A DNA stretch of 19,143 nucleotides from JAADHG01 sp964418645 (GCA_964418645.1 CAYQME010000044.1:1-19143); one strand, 5' to 3'; shown: positions 1 to 7,136, counted from the stretch's first letter. Program-made: numbers and translations. The notes: generated from the sequence alone by a model not told the origin.

Positions 1-390
1 GCCTTAGCAGATGCTAAAAAAGGAGTCGCAATGTTTCAACAAGAGAGTATCAATGTTCCAGTATTAGGAATTATTGAAAACATGTCATTTTTTACACCTG
101 AAGAATTACTAGATAATAAGTATTATATCTTCGGAAAAGAAGGGGCTAAAAATTTGGCCGAAGATTTAAAAGTTCCTTTTTTAGGAGAAATACCTCTAGT
201 ACAAAGTATTCGTGAAGCAGGAGACATTGGTCATCCAGCAGCATTACAAACAGCGACTCCATTAGAGCAAGCTTTTGAGAATATAACACGAAATGTAGTT
301 CAGGAGGTTGTAAGACGTAATGATGATTTACCGCCAACTGAGGCTATTAAAATTACTACTATGGCTGGGTGTGCAGCAGTTATTAAATAA
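1..390 (+). CDS. mrp: Mrp/ApbC-family P-loop ATPase, 3' part (5' end outside window)
   Basis: C-terminal 129 residues of a Mrp/NBP35-type P-loop ATPase, a family that binds and delivers Fe-S clusters in the cytoplasm. The reading frame is open from base 1 (ALADAKKGVAMF...), so the ATG at 31 is internal and the Walker A region lies upstream of the window. Visible family features are the stretch DAKKGVAMF, then NVPVLGIIENMSFF, then YYIFGKEGAKNLAEDLKVPFLGEIPL and a SIREAGDIGHPA segment. The CxxC that many Mrp proteins carry after ENMS is replaced by a TPEELLDNKYYIFG-type stretch, which from memory is usual in Bacteroidota homologues. The stop lies 3 nt before the Nfu-type gene, so the two are probably cotranscribed and both serve Fe-S assembly. 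Family assignment is firm; the specific client proteins are unknown. Confidence 0.93.
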   Translation, partial: ALADAKKGVAMFQQESINVPVLGIIENMSFFTPEELLDNKYYIFGKEGAKNLAEDLKVPFLGEIPLVQSIREAGDIGHPAALQTATPLEQAFENITRNVVQEVVRRNDDLPPTEAIKITTMAGCAAVIK

Positions 391-393
391 AAG

Positions 394-633
394 ATGACAA
401 CTCAAGAACTAAAATTAAATATTGAGAAAGCATTAGACGAAATTCGTCCATTTTTAGAAAGTGATGGTGGCAATATTTCTTTAGTTTCAATTAAAGACAA
501 TAAGATTGTTAAAGTACAATTAGAAGGTGCATGTGTTGGATGCAGCGTTAATCAGATGACTCTAAAATTTGGAGTAGAAATGACTATTAAAAAATATGCT
601 CCACAAATTGAGCAGGTAATAAATATTAGCTAA
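394..633 (+). CDS. NifU C-terminal-domain Fe-S scaffold/carrier (Nfu type)
   Basis: A 79-residue protein consisting only of the NifU C-terminal domain, which binds a [4Fe-4S] cluster between subunits and passes it to target apoproteins. Seen: the N-terminal helix with IRPFLESDGGNI (residues 17-28) and the CxxC ligand pair C47/C50 in EGACVGCSVNQMTL. The length is normal for the single-domain form. It starts 3 nt after mrp, and the pair makes sense beside genes whose products hold many Fe-S clusters (NifJ, ferredoxin, KorB, NuoB, NuoI). Its stop overlaps the stop of the opposing HEPN-like gene by 8 bp. The AAG-ATG junction shows no strong Shine-Dalgarno, so translation may be coupled to mrp. 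Confidence 0.93.
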   Translation: MTTQELKLNIEKALDEIRPFLESDGGNISLVSIKDNKIVKVQLEGACVGCSVNQMTLKFGVEMTIKKYAPQIEQVINIS

Positions 634-1006
634 TAATTTTTTCTCGCCTAAAGAAGGTGTCCAAATTATCGGCAACATCAAAGCAACTACTAACCTTTGT
701 AACTTCATTGCAATATCTTGAGTCTATTTGATGTAATTTACAACTAAAATCGGATAAATCAATATCTTTAAACTTTGCATTAATTGCTTTACATTCTTTA
801 TAAAGACTATCAATGGTATTGAAATTACTTGAGTCTTTGCCATTATTTAAAAGAAACCCTTTTAAATAATTTTCGATAGCAAACTGTGCGTTTTTGCATA
901 CCGAATAAGTAACAACGTCTTCTTCTGGTCTAAATAATTCTTCACTAGCTTCATTTAGCTTTTCAACCGCGTCATCAAATAATTTATTGGCTTTTTTGGT
1001 ATTCAT
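626..1006 (-). CDS. Small HEPN-like helical protein downstream of nifJ
   Basis: A 126-residue cytoplasmic protein, predicted mainly helical. Residues 37-53 (CKNAQFAIENYLKGFLL) resemble the second helix of HEPN domains, where an xHAQQAxEKxLKALL pattern is typical. The RYCN...FDVADNLDTFFRRE tail (97-122) resembles the last HEPN helix. The R-x4-6-H motif of HEPN ribonucleases is not seen, so RNase activity is not supported. It starts 32 nt after nifJ on the same strand with no terminator visible between them, so it is probably the second gene of a nifJ operon. No toxin-antitoxin partner such as a MNT nucleotidyltransferase is adjacent. Its role is unknown; the position suggests something linked to NifJ synthesis or stability, which is inference only. 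Confidence 0.6.
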   Translation of the reverse strand: MNTKKANKLFDDAVEKLNEASEELFRPEEDVVTYSVCKNAQFAIENYLKGFLLNNGKDSSNFNTIDSLYKECKAINAKFKDIDLSDFSCKLHQIDSRYCNEVTKVSSCFDVADNLDTFFRREKIIS

Positions 1007-1038
1007 AATTTATAACTTTATGGTTATTAAATACAGGG

Positions 1039-4000
1039 TTACATGTTTCTAAAAAGTTCTAGTCTTTCCCATTTTGTTTCTACTTCTTCTTGTGCTTGTT
1101 TAATCAATTCTTTACCTAATTTAGCATCGTCTTTTACCACTCTGCTAAAACGTGTTTCATTATACATAAAGTCACTTAATGGTGCACTAGGAGGTTTAGA
1201 ATCTAACTTAAATTTCTTTCCTTTTGGTTTGGAAGGGTCAAATCTAAATAGTGGCCAATATCCAGTTTCAACAGCTTTTATTTGCTGTGAAACACCATTT
1301 TTTAAATCATAACCATGTTCTACACAATGTGAGTAAGCAATAATTATAGATGTTCCAGGATAAGCAGTAGCTTCTTCAATAGCCTTAAGCGTTTGTAAAT
1401 CTTTTGCCCCCATGGCCACTTGCGCTACATATACATTGCCGTAAGAAATGGCTTGAACAGCTAAACTTTTTTTACCAGTTCTTTTCCCTGAGACAGAAAA
1501 TTTAGCAGATGCCCCTAAAGGTGTCGCTTTAGAGGTTTGACCACCTGTGTTGGAGTACACTTCGGTGTCTAATACCATAATATTTATATTCTCTCCTGAG
1601 GCTAATACATGATCTACACCTCCATAACCTATATCGTAAGCCCAACCATCACCGCCTAATATCCAAACGGCTTTTTTACGTAAGTATCCAGCTAATTGAT
1701 TTAGTTTTATCGCATCGTCGTCGTTATCTAGATATGCTAAAGTTTTTTTCAGGGTTTCTATATCGGCTAATTTTTCACTTTTTTGAATTTCGGTTTCTTC
1801 CAGATTATTTAAAATGGATTCTACAATTTCACTTCCAACTAATAATTCTAAAGATTTTAATAAATTAATGGCAATTTCTTGTTTTTTGGTTAAGGCTAAT
1901 TTCATACCTAAACCAAACTCGGCATTATCTTCAAATAAGGAATTTGCCCAAGCAGGACCTCTACCTAATTCATTTGTTTTATAAGGTGTTGTTGGTAAAT
2001 TACCACCATATATTGAAGAACATCCTGTAGCATTTGCTATTAAAATGCTATCGCCATATAATTGAGTTAATAGTTTAATATATGGTGTTTCACCACAACC
2101 TGAACAGGCTCCTGAAAATTCAAATAAAGGCTCTAAAAATTGAGACCCTTTTATATTGGTTATTTGTAATTCAGATCTATTGTAATTTGGAAGATTAACA
2201 AAGTAGTCCCAATTAAGATTTTCTTCAGCTTCAACATCAATTTTCTTTTTCATGTTAATAGATTTAAAATCATCTATCTCTTTACTTATTGCTGGACAAA
2301 CTGCAACGCAAAGGTCACAACCGGTACAATCTTGAGGAGAAACTTGTAATACATATGAGTCGGATTCACTAGTAAAAGGTCTTCCTTTTGCAGGAACTGT
2401 TTTTAGGGATTTAGGGGCATCTGCTAAATCTTCATTTGAAACTACTGTGGCACGAATAGCGGCATGAGGGCAAATAGCAACACACTTATTACATTGGGTA
2501 CATAAATTTTCATCATCCCAAACAGGAATAAAATCGGCAATACCTCTTTTTTCATATTGTGTTGTTCCAGTTGGGAATGTACCATCTACAGGAAAAGCAC
2601 TTACAGGAAGAGTGTCTCCTTTCCCTGATAAAATAATTCCTAATACTTCTTTTACAAAAGGATCTGGGTTGCCAGACATTATTGGTTTTAATTTAATATT
2701 GCTGTTTACTTGTTTAGAATAATGTACTTGCTGAAGGTTTTCTAAGGATTTATCAACAGCATTAAAATTCATTTGTACAATTTTTTCTCCTTTATGAGAA
2801 TACGATTTTACAATAGCATCTTTAATTTTTTGAATGGCTTGATCTTTTGGTAAAACCCCAGAAATAGCAAAGAAGCAAGTTTGTAAAACAGTATTTGTTC
2901 TTTTGCCTAGTTCTGCTTCATGTGCAACTTTAGTAGCATCAATTACATAAAAATTCAACTTTTTATTTATAATTTCTATCTGCATAGATTGAGGTAAAAT
3001 ATCCCAAATATCTGTATTTGAAAAAGGAGAGTTTAATAAAAAGGTGCCTCCTTTTTTAATGTTTTTTAAAAGGTCGTATTTTTCAATAAAATTGAATTGA
3101 TGACAAGCAATAAAATCAGCGTTATTAATTAAGTAGCTTGAGTAAATTGGCTCTGGACCAAAGCGTAAATGAGATATAGTTTGTGCTCCAGCTTTTTTTG
3201 AATCATATACAAAATAGCCTTGAACATAATTATTGGTAGTTTCCCCAATAATTTTAATTGAGTTTTTATTCGCCCCAACAGTACCATCAGAACCTAATCC
3301 GTAAAACATACAATTAAAAGTTTCTTTGTTAGTTTTAAAAACAGAACTATAGGAAAGGCTAGCATGACTTACATCATCATTAATGCCAATGGTAAAATGG
3401 TTTTTAGGTGTTGTTTTTGTTAATTCGTCATAAATCCCTTTAACCATTGCAGGGTTAAATTCTTTAGAAGATAATCCATAACGACCACCAACTATTACTG
3501 GTGTTAGTCTATTGCTTTCTGCAAATGCAGTAACTATATCTAAGTAAAGTGGTTCCCCAATGCTTCCAGGTTCTTTCGTTCTATCTAGAACTGCAATTTT
3601 TTCAACTGTTTTTGGTAATTTATTAATAAAGTGACTAATAGAGAATGGTCTATATAAGCGTACAAATAATGCGCCTACTTTTTCGCCATTATTCACCAAT
3701 GTATCAACAGTTTCTTTCACAGCACCTTCGCCTGAACCCATAATTATAATCACACGTTCTGCTTCTGGATGCCCAACATAATCAAACAAATTGTATTGGC
3801 GCCCTGTGTGTTTATAGAAATCATCCATTATTTTTTGAACAATGCTAGGCACTTTTTCATAAAATATATTTGCAGCTTCTCTCGCTTGGAAGAATACATC
3901 TGGATTTTGAGAAGTCCCTCTTACTACAGGATGATCAGGGTCTAAAGCTCTTTTTTTATGTGCCATGATTTCATTTTCAGGCATCATTGTTTTAATTACG

Positions 4001-4572
4001 GTATCAGGTATTATATCTATTTTAGATATTTCATGCGAGGTTCTAAACCCATCAAATACATTTAGAAATGGCACTCTAGAACGTAATGTGGCTACTTGAG
4101 AAATTAAAGCAAAGTCCATGGCTTCTTGAACCGAGCCTCCAAACAGCATGGAAAATCCTGTTTGTCTCGTAGCCATGACATCGGAATGATCTCCAAATAT
4201 TGATAATGCATGCGTAGCAATAGTTCTTGCAGCTACATGAATAACTGTTGGTAATAATTCGCCAGCTATTTTGTACATATTAGGAATCATTAGTAATAAT
4301 CCTTGAGATGCAGTAAATGTTGTAGTTAATGCACCTGCTTGTAACGCACCGTGAACTGCTCCAGAGGCGCCTCCTTCACTTTGCATTTCAACAATTCTTG
4401 GTACATTACCCCAAATGTTTTTTTGCCCTTTAGAACTATAAACATCTACATGTTCTCCCATTGGAGATGCTGGAGTAATAGGATAAATGGCACAAACTTC
4501 ATTAGTTTTATGGGAAACTATAGCTACTGCTTCATTTGCATCACAAATGAGCTTTTGAGATTTTTTTTCCAT
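1039..4572 (-). CDS. nifJ: Pyruvate:ferredoxin (flavodoxin) oxidoreductase, single-chain
   Basis: Single-chain PFOR of 1177 residues, oxidising pyruvate and CoA to acetyl-CoA and CO2 with transfer of two electrons to ferredoxin. Domains in order: pyrimidine-binding TPP domain with YPITPASPMGEH (from Y30) and catalytic-Glu segment EMQSEGGASGAVHGAL; transketolase C-like domain; POR gamma domain; EKR motif (QYEKRGIADFIP, about 670); two ferredoxin-type motifs CTQCNKC (C691) and CTGCDLC (C749); proximal-cluster pair C823/C826 in SGACSGCGETPY; and the TPP/Mg motif GDGWAYD (974). A later SHCVEHGYDL supplies another conserved Cys. The long C-terminal protective domain of Desulfovibrio africanus PFOR is absent. 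The start at 4572 gives MEKKSQ, matching homologues; an in-frame ATG at 4593 is possible. A predicted operator and a -7 element lie just upstream. Confidence 0.95.
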   Translation of the reverse strand: MEKKSQKLICDANEAVAIVSHKTNEVCAIYPITPASPMGEHVDVYSSKGQKNIWGNVPRIVEMQSEGGASGAVHGALQAGALTTTFTASQGLLLMIPNMYKIAGELLPTVIHVAARTIATHALSIFGDHSDVMATRQTGFSMLFGGSVQEAMDFALISQVATLRSRVPFLNVFDGFRTSHEISKIDIIPDTVIKTMMPENEIMAHKKRALDPDHPVVRGTSQNPDVFFQAREAANIFYEKVPSIVQKIMDDFYKHTGRQYNLFDYVGHPEAERVIIIMGSGEGAVKETVDTLVNNGEKVGALFVRLYRPFSISHFINKLPKTVEKIAVLDRTKEPGSIGEPLYLDIVTAFAESNRLTPVIVGGRYGLSSKEFNPAMVKGIYDELTKTTPKNHFTIGINDDVSHASLSYSSVFKTNKETFNCMFYGLGSDGTVGANKNSIKIIGETTNNYVQGYFVYDSKKAGAQTISHLRFGPEPIYSSYLINNADFIACHQFNFIEKYDLLKNIKKGGTFLLNSPFSNTDIWDILPQSMQIEIINKKLNFYVIDATKVAHEAELGKRTNTVLQTCFFAISGVLPKDQAIQKIKDAIVKSYSHKGEKIVQMNFNAVDKSLENLQQVHYSKQVNSNIKLKPIMSGNPDPFVKEVLGIILSGKGDTLPVSAFPVDGTFPTGTTQYEKRGIADFIPVWDDENLCTQCNKCVAICPHAAIRATVVSNEDLADAPKSLKTVPAKGRPFTSESDSYVLQVSPQDCTGCDLCVAVCPAISKEIDDFKSINMKKKIDVEAEENLNWDYFVNLPNYNRSELQITNIKGSQFLEPLFEFSGACSGCGETPYIKLLTQLYGDSILIANATGCSSIYGGNLPTTPYKTNELGRGPAWANSLFEDNAEFGLGMKLALTKKQEIAINLLKSLELLVGSEIVESILNNLEETEIQKSEKLADIETLKKTLAYLDNDDDAIKLNQLAGYLRKKAVWILGGDGWAYDIGYGGVDHVLASGENINIMVLDTEVYSNTGGQTSKATPLGASAKFSVSGKRTGKKSLAVQAISYGNVYVAQVAMGAKDLQTLKAIEEATAYPGTSIIIAYSHCVEHGYDLKNGVSQQIKAVETGYWPLFRFDPSKPKGKKFKLDSKPPSAPLSDFMYNETRFSRVVKDDAKLGKELIKQAQEEVETKWERLELFRNM

Positions 4573-4614
4573 GATATATCTTTTTATTATCAATAAAAAT
4601 TTAAATACGTTGGA

Positions 4615-4622
4615 TAAAAATA
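4615..4622 (-). promoter_or_regulatory. Predicted -7 element of the nifJ promoter
   Basis: On the minus strand this reads TATTTTTA, 7 of the 8 positions (counting the two free ones) of the Bacteroidota -7 consensus TAnnTTTG. A start near 4609 would give a leader of about 36 nt to the ATG at 4572. No TTG is seen at the -33 position, which fits a promoter that needs an activator. The low-edge base (4615) is 36.5 nt from the centre of the TGAC-N4-GTCA dyad, the same distance as for the korA and fdx elements. Confidence 0.5.
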
Positions 4623-4645
4623 ATGATAGTATAACTCACATACTA

Positions 4646-4657
4646 TGACATATGTCA
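4646..4657. promoter_or_regulatory. Operator-like perfect dyad TGACATATGTCA upstream of nifJ
   Basis: A perfect 12-bp inverted repeat, TGAC-ATAT-GTCA, between the fdx terminator and the nifJ start. The same half-sites and N4 spacing occur at 5166-5177 in the fdx/korA region. The site would be centred at about -42 relative to the predicted nifJ start, typical for a Crp/Fnr-type activator overlapping the -35 region. The regulator is not encoded in the window. Confidence 0.6.
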
Positions 4658-4672
4658 GTTAAAAAATAAGAT

Positions 4673-4708
4673 AAAAAAAGCACTCCTAAATTTAGGAGTG
4701 CTTTTTTT
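4673..4708 (-). terminator. Rho-independent terminator after fdx
   Basis: A perfect 36-bp palindrome: a run of 7 A, then GCACTCCTAAA, its exact complement TTTAGGAGTGC and a run of 7 T. The RNA forms an 11-bp stem core followed by a U-tract on either strand. It begins 43 bp beyond the fdx stop codon and ends transcription of fdx before nifJ. The symmetrical A/T flanks would let it act in both directions. It makes fdx and nifJ separate transcription units. Confidence 0.93.
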
Positions 4709-4751
4709 ATGATAAGAATAGTTTCTTTTCTTAAAAAAGAATATAGTTAGA

Positions 4752-5102
4752 TTATTCGCCGTGTAACCAAGCTTTCTTTTTTAGTAGTACTTCTTCGGTT
4801 TCTTCATGATTCTCATCAGGAACACAACAGTCTACAGGGCAAACTGAAGCACATTGTGGTTCATCATGAAACCCTTTACATTCCGTGCATTTATCAGGTA
4901 CAATAAAATAAAACTCATCGGATACTGGTTCGTTTTCGGCATCTGCATCTATTTCATCTCCATTAGGTAGTGCAACCATACCACTTAATGAGGTTTCGTC
5001 TGCATAAGCCCATTCTTGATCGGGTTCATAAATTGCATTGTTAGGACATTCTGCAACACAAGCGTCACAGTTTATACACTCATCGGTTATTATTATTGCC
5101 AT
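4752..5102 (-). CDS. 2[4Fe-4S] ferredoxin, Allochromatium-like, acidic
   Basis: A 116-residue soluble ferredoxin and the likely electron carrier of this locus. Ligands: C9, C12, C15 and C19-P20 in CINCDACVAECP; then C72, C75, C84 and C88-P89 in the motif CTEC-x8-CASVCPVDCC. The eight-residue insertion between the second and third Cys of cluster II and the helical tail (VPDENHEETEEVLLKKKAWLHG) are hallmarks of the low-potential Allochromatium-type ferredoxins. Unusual relative to the vinosum type is a roughly 45-residue stretch between the two motifs (26-70), rich in Asp and Glu, which I recall from Bacteroidota ferredoxins. It is transcribed divergently from korA, shares its control region, and is terminated by the hairpin at 4673-4708. 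Direct partners are inferred to be KorAB, NifJ and the NuoI end of complex I. Confidence 0.93.
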   Translation of the reverse strand: MAIIITDECINCDACVAECPNNAIYEPDQEWAYADETSLSGMVALPNGDEIDADAENEPVSDEFYFIVPDKCTECKGFHDEPQCASVCPVDCCVPDENHEETEEVLLKKKAWLHGE

Positions 5103-5134
5103 AATTTATTTATTTTTAGGAAATTAATTATTGG

Positions 5135-5142
5135 TAAAATTA
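5135..5142 (-). promoter_or_regulatory. Predicted -7 element of the fdx promoter
   Basis: Minus-strand reading TAATTTTA, close to TAnnTTTG. A TTTGG at 5162-5158 on the same strand could act as a -33 element with a slightly short 16-nt spacer. A start near 5129 would leave a leader of about 26 nt before the fdx ATG. The element ends 36.5 nt from the centre of the dyad at 5166-5177, mirroring the korA element on the other side. Confidence 0.45.
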
Positions 5143-5165
5143 AATTTCTTTTTAAAACCAAATAG

Positions 5166-5177
5166 TGACAAAAGTCA
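5166..5177. promoter_or_regulatory. Operator-like dyad TGACAAAAGTCA in the fdx/korA divergent region
   Basis: TGAC-AAAA-GTCA has the same half-sites and spacing as the dyad before nifJ. It is equidistant (36.5 nt from its centre) from the -7-like elements of fdx (minus strand) and korA (plus strand), so one bound dimer could serve both promoters. It would lie at about -42 of both predicted starts. A Crp/Fnr-superfamily activator is the most natural candidate, but identity cannot be read from the DNA. Confidence 0.6.
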
Positions 5178-5200
5178 TATTTCGTAATAAAAAGTGAAAT

Positions 5201-5208
5201 TATATTTG
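5201..5208 (+). promoter_or_regulatory. Predicted -7 element of the korAB-nuo promoter
   Basis: TATATTTG is an exact match to the Bacteroidota -7 consensus TAnnTTTG. A start near 5214 would leave a leader of about 63 nt before korA. There is no clear TTG at -33; that region instead borders the TGAC-N4-GTCA dyad, as expected of an activator-dependent promoter. It is the only convincing promoter I see for the whole 13-kb operon. Confidence 0.6.
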
Positions 5209-5232
5209 ACATTTATATTTAAAAGAATGTCA
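5207..5232. repeat. Wide inverted repeat TGACATT-N12-AATGTCA in the korA leader
   Basis: Perfect 7-bp arms (5207-5213 and 5226-5232) separated by 12 nt, overlapping the end of the korA -7 element and the predicted transcription start. The outer four bases of each arm are the same TGAC/GTCA half-sites as in the two compact dyads. It could be an extra, looser binding site that represses at the start site, or a weak hairpin at the 5' end of the mRNA. Chance occurrence in AT-rich DNA is not excluded. Confidence 0.4.
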
Positions 5233-5277
5233 TTTTTTTTGATAAATTTAATTAAAATTTTCAAACTAACATAAATT

Positions 5278-7134
5278 ATGGTTACAACAAAAGTAAATCA
5301 TCAGCCAGAAACACTTGAAGCAGTTGTTATTAGATTTGTAGGAGACTCTGGAGATGGGATGCAATTAACTGGGACACAGTTTTCTGATACCTCTGCAATG
5401 TTTGGTAATGATATTGCTACTTTTCCAAATTATCCTGCTGAAATTAGAGCACCTCAAGGTAGTTTGTATGGTGTTTCTGGATTTCAAGTACATATAGGTA
5501 GTGTAGAGATTAGCACACCAGGTGAAGATTTAGACTTATTAGTTTGTATGAATCCAGCGGCACTAAAAACAAATTTAAGTGCATTAAAAGCGGGTCATAC
5601 AATTATAATAGATACAGATTCTTTTACTAAAAAAAATCTAGAGAAAGCATTATATGCAAGTAACCCTTTAGAAGATGGTAGCTTAAATAATTATAGAGTT
5701 ATTGAAGTTTCGATGACTTCTTTAACTAAAGAGGCTTTAAAAGAATTGGAAGGCATAGACAATAAAAGCATCACAAGAAGTAAAAACATGTTTGCGCTAG
5801 GTATGGTGTATTGGATGTATGATAGAGATATGAATCATACTCTTGATTTCTTTACTAAAAAATTTAAAAATAAACCGATAATTGCTGAAGCGAATTCTAA
5901 AGTATTAAAAACTGGGTTTTTCTTTGCAGAAACATTAGAATTAATTCCAAACTCGTATTCTATTTCTCCTTCTAAAATGCCAAAAGGAAAGTATAGAATT
6001 ATAAATGGTAATCAAGCGACAGCATGGGGTTTTTTGGCTGCTGCTGAGAAATGTGGCTTAGAATTATTCTTAGGGTCTTATCCAATTACACCAGCATCCG
6101 ATATTTTACACGAATTGGTAAAGCATAAACATTTTGGTGTTAAAGCATTTCAAGCAGAAGATGAAATTGCTGGAATTACTTCTGCTATAGGAGCATCTTT
6201 CGCTGGAGATTTAGCAATTACTACAACTTCAGGACCAGGTTTAGCTTTAAAAGGCGAAGCTGTTGGTTTGGCTATGATTCTTGAATTGCCTTTAGTAATT
6301 GTAGACGTACAACGTGGCGGGCCTTCAACAGGGTTGCCTACAAAAACAGAACAATCAGATTTATTACAAGCCATGTATGGAAGAAATGGAGAAAGTCCGC
6401 TTATAGTGATTGCTGCAAGTACTCCTGCCAATTGTTTTGATTGGGCATATGAAGCAGCAAGATTAACATTAGAGCATATGACTCCAGTTTTATTGATGAC
6501 TGATGGCTACATAGCAAACGGCTCTGAACCATGGAAAATAAAATCAATCAATGAGATGCCACTAATTTCACATAAACAAATAAGTGGTGGTGATTCTGAA
6601 AAATGGAATATTTATGATAGAGATGCTGTTACGTTGGCAAGAGAATGGGCAATTCCAGGAACTCCTGGTTTTGAACATCGTGTTGGTGGTTTAGAAAAAA
6701 ACAAAACTTCTGGGAATATTTCTTATGCTCCTGATAACCATGAGTACATGACTAAAATTAGAGCAGAAAAAGTTGAAAGAGTACAAAATAGTATTCCAGA
6801 TTTAAAATCAGATTTTAATGAAGAAGGGGATTTATTAATTGTTGGTTGGGGAGGAACATTTGGAAGCTTACATTCTGCAACTAAAAAAATAAGTGATGAA
6901 GGATATAAAATTGGACATGTACATTTTAATTATATCAATCCGTTTCCGAAAAATACTGAAGCAATCTTTTCAAAATTCAAAAAAATTGTTATTTGTGAAC
7001 TAAACAACGGTCAATTGGTCTCTATATTAAGAGCTAAATTCACTAATATTGAATTTTCTCAATATAATAAAATTCAAGGATTACCATTTGGAGTTAGCGA
7101 ACTAACTAAAAAATTTAAAACACTAATAAAATAG
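5278..7134 (+). CDS. korA: 2-oxoacid:ferredoxin oxidoreductase, fused gamma-alpha subunit (KorA)
   Basis: A 618-residue subunit of a two-subunit oxidoreductase that decarboxylates a 2-oxo acid to its acyl-CoA and reduces ferredoxin. Residues 14-195 form the gamma domain with the glycine-rich FVGDSGDGMQLTG (20-32). The alpha, pyrimidine-binding domain follows with GNQATAWGFLAA, YPITPASDILHE (Y268), FQAEDEIAGITSAIGASFAG, TTSGPGLALKGEA and RGGPSTGLPTKTEQSDL. A transketolase C-like domain is at the C-terminus. The gamma-alpha fusion and the length match KorA of the mycobacterial and Hydrogenobacter KorAB type. 2-oxoglutarate is the likely substrate because pyruvate is covered by NifJ, but 2-oxo acid specificity cannot be read reliably from motifs. 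It is the first gene of the operon; korB follows after 2 nt. Confidence 0.93.
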   Translation: MVTTKVNHQPETLEAVVIRFVGDSGDGMQLTGTQFSDTSAMFGNDIATFPNYPAEIRAPQGSLYGVSGFQVHIGSVEISTPGEDLDLLVCMNPAALKTNLSALKAGHTIIIDTDSFTKKNLEKALYASNPLEDGSLNNYRVIEVSMTSLTKEALKELEGIDNKSITRSKNMFALGMVYWMYDRDMNHTLDFFTKKFKNKPIIAEANSKVLKTGFFFAETLELIPNSYSISPSKMPKGKYRIINGNQATAWGFLAAAEKCGLELFLGSYPITPASDILHELVKHKHFGVKAFQAEDEIAGITSAIGASFAGDLAITTTSGPGLALKGEAVGLAMILELPLVIVDVQRGGPSTGLPTKTEQSDLLQAMYGRNGESPLIVIAASTPANCFDWAYEAARLTLEHMTPVLLMTDGYIANGSEPWKIKSINEMPLISHKQISGGDSEKWNIYDRDAVTLAREWAIPGTPGFEHRVGGLEKNKTSGNISYAPDNHEYMTKIRAEKVERVQNSIPDLKSDFNEEGDLLIVGWGGTFGSLHSATKKISDEGYKIGHVHFNYINPFPKNTEAIFSKFKKIVICELNNGQLVSILRAKFTNIEFSQYNKIQGLPFGVSELTKKFKTLIK

Positions 7135-7136
7135 TT

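Noticed and set aside
4573..4593. NifJ start at the upstream ATG (4593), adding MIIKRYI
   Set aside because: Homologues start at a MEKK-like sequence and the added residues match nothing in the family. The start at 4572 also leaves a more usual leader from the predicted promoter. It cannot be fully excluded.
1043..4596. Plus-strand open frames of 81-89 codons opposite nifJ (1043-1312 and 4351-4596)
   Set aside because: They lie wholly, or but for a few bases, inside the confidently assigned nifJ gene, have compositions typical of antisense frames and show no recognisable domain.
4673..4708. The 36-bp perfect palindrome as a regulator binding site
   Set aside because: The A-run, GC-containing stem and T-run make a standard terminator placed just after the fdx stop.
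6150..6431. 93-codon minus-strand frame inside korA, and similar ones inside mrp, nuoD and nuoI
   Set aside because: Shadows of strongly conserved coding sequence on the other strand; no promoter, ribosome site or motif supports them.
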